DNA of 64,000 nt from Actinomycetes bacterium (GTDB taxonomy: Bacteria > Actinomycetota > Acidimicrobiia > Acidimicrobiales > Aldehydirespiratoraceae), in assembly GCA_024276495.1 (NCBI GenBank), contig JAJRXC010000111.1, positions 1 to 64,000 of the forward strand, given 5' to 3'. Position numbers and translations under genes: made by a program. Positions 57,478 through 64,000 of the stretch are shown here, one piece after another. Under the pieces are notes generated by a model, which saw only the letters and a list, made by a program, of their open reading frames with translations, had not been told where the DNA came from and did not search any database. Numbering within the stretch: the first letter of the stretch is position 1; the number at the start of each line of letters is the position of its first letter.

Positions 57478-58563
57478 ATGACCCTGATCGCCGTCCAGAC
57501 CACCGATCCGCTGATCGACGCCTGTGGAGACTCCGGCCGGTCGTATGCGTGCGAGCAGGTTTTCGACTGGACCGACAACAAGTTTCTCGCCAACGCCGCG
57601 GAGTGGGTGCTCGATCGGCCGATCCGCATCCTTTTCGTCCTGATCGCCGCGTGGCTGGTCTCGAAGATCCTCCAACGAGTCGTCAGCCGCTTCGTCGACA
57701 CCGTCGCCGCGTCTCCGACCGACGAGCGCCTCCGGGCCCTCCGTGAGCGCGGACCCGGCCGCCTGCTGATCGAGCAGACCGAACAGACCCGTTCGACGGC
57801 GAGGGCCGAGACGATCGGTTTGGTGCTGCGCAGCATCGTCGTCGCCTCGGTCTGGAGCATCGCCGCCCTCTTGGTGTTGGGCCAGCTCGACATCGACCTC
57901 GCACCACTGATCGCCGGGGCCGGCATCGGCGGCATCGCTTTGGGATTCGGCGCCCAGTCGATCGTCAAGGACTTCCTCTCCGGCCTTTTCATGTTGATCG
58001 AGGACCAGTACGGCGTCGGCGACATCATCGATGTGGGCGACGCCACGGGCACCGTCGAGAAGGTGTCGTTGCGGTCCACCACGATTCGCGACGTCTACGG
58101 AACCGTCTGGCACTTCCCCAACGGCGAGATCCTCCGGGTCGGCAACTACAGCCAACTCTGGTCGCGGGCCCTCATCGATGTCGAGGTGTCCTACGACACC
58201 GATCTCGCCCTCGCCCAGGGTGTGATCCAGCGGGTGGCCGACGAGTTGTGGGAGGACGCCGACTGGGGCGGTGACGAGGTGATGGAGCGTCCCGAGGTCT
58301 GGGGGGTGCAGAGCCTCGGGTCGTCGTCCGTCGCGATTCGACTCGTCGTGAAGACCGAGCCGTCGCAGCAATGGGCCGTCGAGCGCGAGCTCCGACTGCG
58401 GCTGAAGAACGCACTCGACGAGGCCGGCATCGAGATCCCGTTCCCTCAACAGACCGTGTGGCTTCGCAATCAGGGCGATCATCCGGTCCCGCCGCCACCG
58501 GATCCGGCGACCATCCGAACCCACCGGCTCGCCACCGCCCACGACGACGAGGCATCGGAGTAG
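57478..58563 (+). CDS. small-conductance mechanosensitive channel (MscS family)
   Basis: 361 residues. Three to four membrane helices: one at about 49-66 (RILFVLIAAWLVSKIL), one near 120-138, and the pore helix with LIAGAGIGGIALGFGAQSIVKDFLSG, the Gly/Ala-rich MscS TM3 signature. The beta domain follows: QYGVGDIIDVGDATGTVEKVSLRSTTIRD and FPNGEILRVGNYSQ. Opens under membrane tension to release solutes. Divergent from the mod operon with 88 bp between starts. TAGCGT lies 8 nt upstream of the ATG. Confidence 0.92.
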   Translation: MTLIAVQTTDPLIDACGDSGRSYACEQVFDWTDNKFLANAAEWVLDRPIRILFVLIAAWLVSKILQRVVSRFVDTVAASPTDERLRALRERGPGRLLIEQTEQTRSTARAETIGLVLRSIVVASVWSIAALLVLGQLDIDLAPLIAGAGIGGIALGFGAQSIVKDFLSGLFMLIEDQYGVGDIIDVGDATGTVEKVSLRSTTIRDVYGTVWHFPNGEILRVGNYSQLWSRALIDVEVSYDTDLALAQGVIQRVADELWEDADWGGDEVMERPEVWGVQSLGSSSVAIRLVVKTEPSQQWAVERELRLRLKNALDEAGIEIPFPQQTVWLRNQGDHPVPPPPDPATIRTHRLATAHDDEASE

Positions 58564-58611
58564 GCGACCACCGGTCCGGACGCCGCCCGCCGGGTCCGTC
58601 GGTGGGTGCCG

Positions 58612-59271
58612 CTAGCGGCGCCGGATCATCGTCACGCCGTCGCCCACCGTCAACTGGGCGACCGCGACCCGGTCGTCGTCGGCCACGAAGTCGTTGAACG
58701 CCCGCAGCGCCGACGTGTTCTCGTCGTCGGCGCCGGAATCGGCGAGCACCCGGCCCGACCACAACGTGTTGTCGACGAGGATCAGGCCATTCGGGGCGAG
58801 TCGGGAGAGGATCTCCTCGTAGTAGCGGCGGTATCCCGGCTTGTCGGCATCGATGAACGCGAGGTCGATGGGCGGATCGTGGGGCAGGGCGGCGAGGGTC
58901 TCGAGGGCCGGGGCGATCACGAGATCGATACGGTCGTCGACCCCGGCCATCTTCCAGTGTTCGAGCGCGATCGCCGTCCACTCCTCGCTGACGTCGCAGC
59001 ACAGGAGTCGGCCTTTCTCGGCCAACCCCCGAGCCAGACACAGCGCCGAGTAGCCGGTGAAGGTGCCGACCTCGACCGCGAACCGGGGCCGGAGGGTCGC
59101 GGCCAGAACCGACATGAACGCGCCCTGGTCGACCCCGATCTGCATCATGGCGTGATCGCCGACCCGCTCGGCCGTCGCATCGATCAGCGACCGTTGGACC
59201 TCGTCGGGCCGGGTGCCGTGTCGGACGGCATAGTCGACGAGGTCACGGTCGGCGATCGACACACGGCTCAC
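58612..59271 (-). CDS. SAM-dependent O-methyltransferase (catechol/caffeoyl-CoA type)
   Basis: 219 residues, COG4122 size. SAM motif I is FAVEVGTFTGYSALCLARGL, motif II includes LLCCDVSEEW, and the metal/substrate residues lie in LAFIDADKPGYRRYYEE and LILVDNTLWSGRV (Asp and Asp-Asn metal ligands). It probably methylates a catechol-like hydroxyl. The start is a GTG at 59271, 13 bp after the S1C protease stop, so the two may be co-transcribed. Confidence 0.9.
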   Translation of the reverse strand: MSRVSIADRDLVDYAVRHGTRPDEVQRSLIDATAERVGDHAMMQIGVDQGAFMSVLAATLRPRFAVEVGTFTGYSALCLARGLAEKGRLLCCDVSEEWTAIALEHWKMAGVDDRIDLVIAPALETLAALPHDPPIDLAFIDADKPGYRRYYEEILSRLAPNGLILVDNTLWSGRVLADSGADDENTSALRAFNDFVADDDRVAVAQLTVGDGVTMIRRR

Positions 59272-59284
59272 GAGAAACGTCCGA

Positions 59285-60904
59285 TCAGATGCCGGCGATG
59301 AAGGTGGCCAGGGCTTCGTCGGCCGCTTCCAGATCGCGGGGTTCGACCGCCTGGACCTCGAGGCGCACGAGGAAGTCCTGGGCCGGGTCGAGCGGCGACG
59401 CCGCGAGCACGACGTAGAACGTGTCGAACCCGCCGCAGTTTCCCCAGACCTGCAGGGTGCCGGCGTAGAAGCCGTCGTCGTAGGGTTCGGCACCGAGATT
59501 CTCGCAACTGGCCGATTGGTCACGAGCTTCGAGGAGAGCGGGAATGTCGGCGGACGTGAGGTTGGCCGAGGACTCGACGATGATGCCGGGCACTCCCCAG
59601 GTGGTCCGCCAGCCCTCGAGATCGGGCGACGCCCAGATGCTCGGACCGAAGTCGGGGTTCGGGCTCCCGTCGACCTGGCTCCACTCGGTCGGAATCGATA
59701 CCGTGATGAGACCCTGGTCGTCGCTGACGGTCGTGTAGGTGTAGGGCGACTCTCCGCTGCTGCCGTCGATGATCACGCTGCCACCGCCGTCTCCGCCGCC
59801 CGAGCTCTCGATCACGGTCTGGGCGATCAGCGGGATCTCGATCGGGTCGCCGTTGACCTGACCGGTGAGCACCAGATCGAGGGAGGGACGGTAGATCTCG
59901 ATGTCCATCGTCGCGTCGTCGCCCTGGGTCCGGAGCACGTCGCAGTAGTCGGCCATGGTGCCGTCGGTCGCGAGCACGAGGTTCTCGAGCGAGATCAGGA
60001 TGTCGCCCGGCTCGATGCCGGCGACGTCGGCGGGAGAACCGCTCTTGACGCTGCGAATGGCGATGCCGCTCAGGCCACCCTCGAACAGCGTCGCCTGGCC
60101 GTTGATGCCCAGGGAGTCGACGTCCTCGCCGGCGGCGAGCTGGTCGATGACGACTTGGGCCTCAGCGGCGGCGATGGCGAAGTTCGTGTCGAACTGGTCG
60201 CTCCCCGCGTAGTTGACGCCGACGACCTGGCCGAGCTCGTCGACCAGTGGGCCGCCCGAGTTGCCGCCCAGGATGCGGGCATCGTGTTGAAGCACACCGT
60301 CGACCGAGGCCCAGTTGGTCTCGCCGTCGGCATCGGTGGAGCTGACGATGCCGGAGGTGAGGGTGTAGTCGAGGTTGTCGAAGTCGGCTTCGTCGGCGGC
60401 GGGGAAGCCAGCGGCGAACACGTCGATGCCGACGGTGACGGGATCCTCACGGAACGTCAATGGGGTGTAGCCGTCTCCGGTGAGCTGGATGACCGCGAGG
60501 TCGGAGCACTCGCTCACGCCGAGGATCCGGGCGTTGATCGGGTCGCTGTCGGAGAAGCTGACGGCCAGCGTGGCCGCGCCCTGCACGACATGGTTGTTGG
60601 TGACCACGAGGCCGTCCTCGCTGATGACGAACCCGGTGCCGGTGAAACCCGCGTTGAGGGCGGCGCTGCCGTCGGTCTCGACGAAGGTGCCCTGGCCCTG
60701 GATCTGCACGACCGACTGCTCGACCTGGGAGATGTCGAAGTCCGCGGGGGCTTCGGTGGTCGGCGCGCTGGTGGGGGCGGAGGTCGGCGCATCGTCGGGA
60801 GCGTCGGGAGTGTCGCCGGCCGGTTGCGTGTCGGCGTCGTTGTCGCTTCCACAGGCGGCGGCGAACAAGGCCAGCGCCAGGAACAAAACCATCACTCGTC
60901 GCAT
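59285..60904 (-). CDS. S1C (HtrA/DegP-like) trypsin-PDZ lipoprotein
   Basis: 539 residues. A lipoprotein signal (VLFLALALFAAAC) and Thr/Pro-rich linker precede a trypsin-like domain with His in VTNNHVVQG, Asp in SECSDLAVIQL and Ser in GGNSGGPLV, then a PDZ domain (SGSPADVAGIEPGDILISLENL). An extra ~190-residue C-terminal domain after a glycine-rich linker (GGGDGGGS) has two cysteines and no recognised family. Likely quality-control protease at the membrane surface. GGGAG 7 nt before the ATG supports this start. Confidence 0.9.
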   Translation of the reverse strand: MRRVMVLFLALALFAAACGSDNDADTQPAGDTPDAPDDAPTSAPTSAPTTEAPADFDISQVEQSVVQIQGQGTFVETDGSAALNAGFTGTGFVISEDGLVVTNNHVVQGAATLAVSFSDSDPINARILGVSECSDLAVIQLTGDGYTPLTFREDPVTVGIDVFAAGFPAADEADFDNLDYTLTSGIVSSTDADGETNWASVDGVLQHDARILGGNSGGPLVDELGQVVGVNYAGSDQFDTNFAIAAAEAQVVIDQLAAGEDVDSLGINGQATLFEGGLSGIAIRSVKSGSPADVAGIEPGDILISLENLVLATDGTMADYCDVLRTQGDDATMDIEIYRPSLDLVLTGQVNGDPIEIPLIAQTVIESSGGGDGGGSVIIDGSSGESPYTYTTVSDDQGLITVSIPTEWSQVDGSPNPDFGPSIWASPDLEGWRTTWGVPGIIVESSANLTSADIPALLEARDQSASCENLGAEPYDDGFYAGTLQVWGNCGGFDTFYVVLAASPLDPAQDFLVRLEVQAVEPRDLEAADEALATFIAGI

Positions 60905-60960
60905 CGCAGGCTCCCTTTTCGTCTTTGCCATGCCTACATGACGCAGCCGGGACCCGGGTG

Positions 60961-62211
60961 TTACACCCCGAGAATCTTTTCCTCGGAGAGCCGCGCCGCG
61001 GTGGCGACACCGCAGAGCGCCATCGTTCGACGCATTCCCTCGCCGAGAAAGTCGAGCATCCAGTCGACCCCGGGCTCCCCGGCTGCGGCCAGGGCGTAGA
61101 GGTAGACCCGTCCGGCCATCACCGCGTCGGCGCCTCGCGCCTTCGCCTTGACGATGTCGCTGCCCCGGCGCACGCCACCGTCGGCGATGATCTCGATCGT
61201 GTCGTCGACCGCGGCGCGGCACGGCGCGACCAGGTCGATCGGGGCCGGGGCGCCGTCGAGTTGGCGACCGCCGTGGTTCGACAGGCAGGCGGCATCGACG
61301 CCGTGGTCACGGGCCAAGACGGTGTCGGCGACCGTCTGGATGCCCTTCACGACGAGCTTGCCGTCCCAGATCGAGCGCAACCACCCGATCTCCTTCCATG
61401 ACAGCGCCGGATCGAACTGGGTGTTGACATGGGTCGCGAGGTCGAGCGCCTTGGTCCCGTCCGGGATCGATGCCGACGCGCCACTGCTGGTCGCCACGTT
61501 GGCGAACACGATCGGCTCGTTGCGCAGAAAACGCAAGGTCCAGCCGGGACGACGGGCGCCGTCCCACAACGTGTCGATGCCCAGCTTCGGGGGCAGCTCC
61601 ATGCCCCGTCGGACGTCCCGCTCCCGGCGACCCAACATGGCGGTGTCAACGGTCAGCACCAGCGCCTCGTAGTTCGCGGCCGCGGCCCGCTCGATCATCT
61701 CCCGGACCAGGCCGCGGTCCTTCCACGTGTAGACCTGGAACCACAGTCGGCGCTCCCCTTCGCCGGCCCACTCGACCGCGTCGCTGGCCGCTGCGAGCTC
61801 CTCGATCGATCGGGTGCCGAGGGTGGAGAGGGTGTACGGGATCCCGACGCGGGCACAGGCCCGGGCGACGGCCAGCTCGCCTTCCGGGTGGGCGATCCGG
61901 GTGAAACCGGTCGGGGCGAGCACCAGGGGAAGCGGGGTGGGTCGGCCGAGCAGCATCGTCGACGTGTCGATCTCGCTGACGTCGCGCAGGACCCGGGGCC
62001 GAAAGCCGATGCGGCGGTAGGCCTCGGTGTTCTCGCGCAGCGTGCGCTCGTCCTCGGCGCCGCCGTCGATGTAGTCGAAGACGCCCGCCGGGAGGCGCTT
62101 CTTCGCGAGCCGACGGAGATCGCCGACGTCGCCAACCGTCGCCAAGCGGCGCAGATCGCCGTCGAGCTGCAGCTTCCGGAAGCGAAGAACCGAGCGAAGC
62201 GTCGTCAGCAT
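60961..62211 (-). CDS. FMN-dependent alpha-hydroxy-acid dehydrogenase (L-lactate dehydrogenase type)
   Basis: 416 residues. The family landmarks are present: FDYIDGGAEDERTLREN near the N-terminus, LAPTGFTRIAHPEGE, the FMN loop LWFQVYTWKDRG, LVVKGIQTVADT, and the catalytic SNHGGRQLDGAPA with His and Arg, then IIADGGVRRGSDIVKA. A lactate, glycolate or mandelate-like substrate is oxidised; which one is not readable. It overlaps the transporter gene by one base (TGATG), so it is co-translated with a branched-chain-type ABC component. Confidence 0.9.
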   Translation of the reverse strand: MLTTLRSVLRFRKLQLDGDLRRLATVGDVGDLRRLAKKRLPAGVFDYIDGGAEDERTLRENTEAYRRIGFRPRVLRDVSEIDTSTMLLGRPTPLPLVLAPTGFTRIAHPEGELAVARACARVGIPYTLSTLGTRSIEELAAASDAVEWAGEGERRLWFQVYTWKDRGLVREMIERAAAANYEALVLTVDTAMLGRRERDVRRGMELPPKLGIDTLWDGARRPGWTLRFLRNEPIVFANVATSSGASASIPDGTKALDLATHVNTQFDPALSWKEIGWLRSIWDGKLVVKGIQTVADTVLARDHGVDAACLSNHGGRQLDGAPAPIDLVAPCRAAVDDTIEIIADGGVRRGSDIVKAKARGADAVMAGRVYLYALAAAGEPGVDWMLDFLGEGMRRTMALCGVATAARLSEEKILGV

Positions 62212-64000
62212 CAGCTGTCGCCTCGCTCGATGGCTCGGTCGTCGGTCCCCAGATAGCTGGCGATGACCAGCGGGTCGTGGCGAACCGATTCGGGATCGCC
62301 CTCGGCGATGACCGACCCGGCCTCGAGGCAGTAGACCCGGTCGCTGATGCTCATGATCAACGGCATGTCGTGTTCGATGATCAGCATCGACGCGCCCATC
62401 TCCCGCCGGATCTCGGTGATGAGCGGCCCGAAGGCCTCGGTCTCGCGTTGGGCGACCCCCGCGGTCGGCTCGTCGAGACAGAGCACGTCGGCGTCGACCG
62501 CGAGGACACCGGCCAGCTCCACGATGCGCCGGGTGCCCGTCGACAGGTCGGAGATGAACGCGTCGGCGTAGCGGCCCAGACCGAGAAAGTCGATCAGCTC
62601 GTTGGCTTCGCTGCGCATCCGTCGCTCGGATGCCATGTCGAGAAAGAGCGCGCTCTTCGCGAACGACGAACGGTGTCGGCCTTCCAGGGCGACCTGGATG
62701 CACTCGCGCACGGTGAGCTCCGGGAAGAGGTTCGCGGCCTGGAAGGTGCGGCCCAGCCCCATCCCCGAACGTGACGGCGACCCGAGCCGGCTCACGTCGT
62801 TTCCCAGCAGGGTGATCGTGCCGTCGGCCGGGACGACCCCGCCGATCGCGTTCATCAGGGTGGACTTTCCGGCGCCGTTCGTGCCGATCAGGCCGACGAT
62901 CTCGTCGCGGCGGACATCGATGCTGACCGAGTTCACCGCGACGTTGCCGCCGAAGCGAACCGAGACGTCGTGGGTGGCGAGCACGAGCTCGTGGCCGTTG
63001 CGGGAAACCGGCAGGTCATCGTGAGCCCGCGGCGCCCGGTTGTGGGCGGCGGCCAGATCCCGTGCGAGCCAGGTGGCGATCACCGCCGGCCAGAGGAACG
63101 GGATCACCGGCTCGAACAGGAGATACAGCGTGTAGCCGGCCTTCGTGCCGCGAGCGCCGATTCTCGAGCTCGGAGTCCGGCTGACCCGAGCGAGCACCGA
63201 CAGGGCCCACAGCCCCGAGAGGAACGACAACGCCATGTAGATGCCGAACCAGCCGTTGTCCCCGTCGCCGACGAGGTGGTCCACCGCGGCGAGCACGATG
63301 ATGCCGAGGCTGACGACCTTCAAACCGAGGGCGAGCGCGCCGAGGACGAGCTCCGGCCGCGGCGGGCCGCCCTCGCCGACCGGGGTTCCGGCCGCGACGC
63401 GACGGATCACGTCGGGGGTTTCCGCGGAGCTGCCTTCGGTCGATGGCCGGTACCGGCGCTCGGCCCGGTCCACCGCGAGGTCGCGCACCCGGTAGGCGAG
63501 CTGGACGAATCCGCCCGGGAAGTACATCAACATGAACAGGAAACCGATGCTGGACGTGACGAGACCGATGACGGGATCGCCCGGGAAGAAGGTCGGCAGC
63601 CCCCGTATCCACAGAGCGCCCAGCACTGGCCCGATCACCGACCCGAGCCCGCCGATCACGACCATGTTGACGACCTGGAGAGAGTCGGCGATCTGGAAAT
63701 GGGCCTCGCTGAACCGGATCTGGCGGGCGGCGTTGCCGAACAGCGCGCCGCCGAGCCCGGCGATGCCGCCGGCGACCGCGAACGCGGTCAGCTTCATGCG
63801 CACCGGGGAGACGGTGTAGGCCGATGCGGTGTCGGCGTTGTCCCGGACCGCGATGATCGACCGGCCGATGCCCGACCGGCGAACGCGGCCGATCACGACG
63901 ATCGTCAGCACGAGGCACGCGAGAGCGAAGTAGAAGAAGTTCTGCTGGTCGCGCAGATTCCAGCCGAACAGGAAGCCTCGATCGAAGATGACCGAGCTGT
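62211..64000 (-). CDS. LivM-LivG fusion of a branched-chain amino-acid-type ABC transporter, 5' end outside the window
   Basis: The frame stays open to the right edge, so at least 596 residues are visible. The first part is the C-terminal half of a LivM permease: SIIAVRDNADTASAYTVSP and NMVVIGGLGSVIGPVLGALW. Then comes a ~170-residue stretch with about four extra membrane helices, and a LivG ATPase: GLIGTNGAGKSTLMNAIGG (Walker A), DLSTGTRRIVELA in place of LSGGQ, VLCLDEPTAGVA (Walker B), and IIEHDMPLIMSI. The substrate may be an amino acid, amide or organic acid. Coupling to the hydroxyacid dehydrogenase favours an organic acid. Confidence 0.88.
   Translation of the reverse strand, partial: SSVIFDRGFLFGWNLRDQQNFFYFALACLVLTIVVIGRVRRSGIGRSIIAVRDNADTASAYTVSPVRMKLTAFAVAGGIAGLGGALFGNAARQIRFSEAHFQIADSLQVVNMVVIGGLGSVIGPVLGALWIRGLPTFFPGDPVIGLVTSSIGFLFMLMYFPGGFVQLAYRVRDLAVDRAERRYRPSTEGSSAETPDVIRRVAAGTPVGEGGPPRPELVLGALALGLKVVSLGIIVLAAVDHLVGDGDNGWFGIYMALSFLSGLWALSVLARVSRTPSSRIGARGTKAGYTLYLLFEPVIPFLWPAVIATWLARDLAAAHNRAPRAHDDLPVSRNGHELVLATHDVSVRFGGNVAVNSVSIDVRRDEIVGLIGTNGAGKSTLMNAIGGVVPADGTITLLGNDVSRLGSPSRSGMGLGRTFQAANLFPELTVRECIQVALEGRHRSSFAKSALFLDMASERRMRSEANELIDFLGLGRYADAFISDLSTGTRRIVELAGVLAVDADVLCLDEPTAGVAQRETEAFGPLITEIRREMGASMLIIEHDMPLIMSISDRVYCLEAGSVIAEGDPESVRHDPLVIASYLGTDDRAIERGDS

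Noticed and set aside
1-64000. CRISPR arrays, tRNA, rRNA, insertion sequences, integrases
   Set aside because: No regularly spaced direct repeats, no cloverleaf-like or rRNA-like sequence noticed in the spacers, and no transposase or integrase motifs in any reading frame examined.

Overview
The window looks like chromosome from a GC-rich actinobacterium, most likely class Acidimicrobiia (Ilumatobacter-like). The grounds are uniformly high GC, F420/LLM-type and DUF222-HNH genes, a long IleS, and secreted proteins ending in the 'GITTGT...FSP...TRAEAATFLWR' style of S-layer-homology (SLH) repeat. This placement is inferred, not proven. I found no rRNA, tRNA, CRISPR array, prophage or transposase. 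Many genes overlap by ATGA or GTGA, and many starts lack a Shine-Dalgarno but carry a TANNNT hexamer 6-8 nt upstream, which suggests leaderless mRNAs.

Layout. 1-2.7 kb (+): kynureninase (cut by the window edge), tryptophan 2,3-dioxygenase, a stand-alone Lrp-type ligand domain and a YjdF-like membrane protein. 2.7-6.3 kb (-): class Ia ribonucleotide reductase nrdA-nrdB with a readable promoter. 6.5-10.6 kb: FAD oxidoreductase, MarR regulator, aldehyde dehydrogenase, AlaX editing protein. 10.7-11.9 kb: two convergent toxin-antitoxin modules (RHH-MazF intact, AbrB plus a frameshifted toxin). 12.0-15.0 kb (-): ECF sigma factor and a large membrane-anchored partner. 15.2-19.2 kb: an IPNS-like oxygenase facing a DUF1800-DUF1501/SLH pair. 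19.3-24.6 kb: lipoprotein, AIM24 protein, IleS. 24.6-30.0 kb (-): MMPL transporter, a candidate caspase-like membrane protein, a frameshifted DUF2510 membrane protein and a gene remnant. 30.1-34.3 kb: nucleoside hydrolase, double-hotdog thioesterase, a duplicated-domain protein, an SDR behind a strong palindrome, a secreted SLH protein. 34.7-37.7 kb: a second sigma/membrane-partner pair and a VanY-like SLH protein. 37.7-39.9 kb: a DUF222-HNH gene with a LexA box, and a coiled-coil protein.

39.9-46.1 kb is a divergent catabolic-looking cluster: DUF2889-MFS-Zn dehydrogenase to the left, LLM oxidoreductase and two crotonases to the right. 46.3-50.6 kb is a compact type VII secretion locus: one WXG100 protein and one FHA-FtsK (EssC-like) ATPase. 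Then come a Gfo/Idh oxidoreductase, an S9 peptidase, a molybdate-type regulator-modA-modB-modC-SDR operon (57.4-54.0 kb), an MscS channel, an O-methyltransferase with an S1C protease, and an FMN alpha-hydroxyacid dehydrogenase behind a LivM-LivG fusion cut by the right edge.

The most unusual signal is non-coding. Two 59-bp inverted elements (10584-10642 and 15098-15156) share outer arms, loop length and loop core, have co-varying inner arms, and sit in the same orientation 23-24 nt upstream of two unrelated genes (alaX and the IPNS-like gene).
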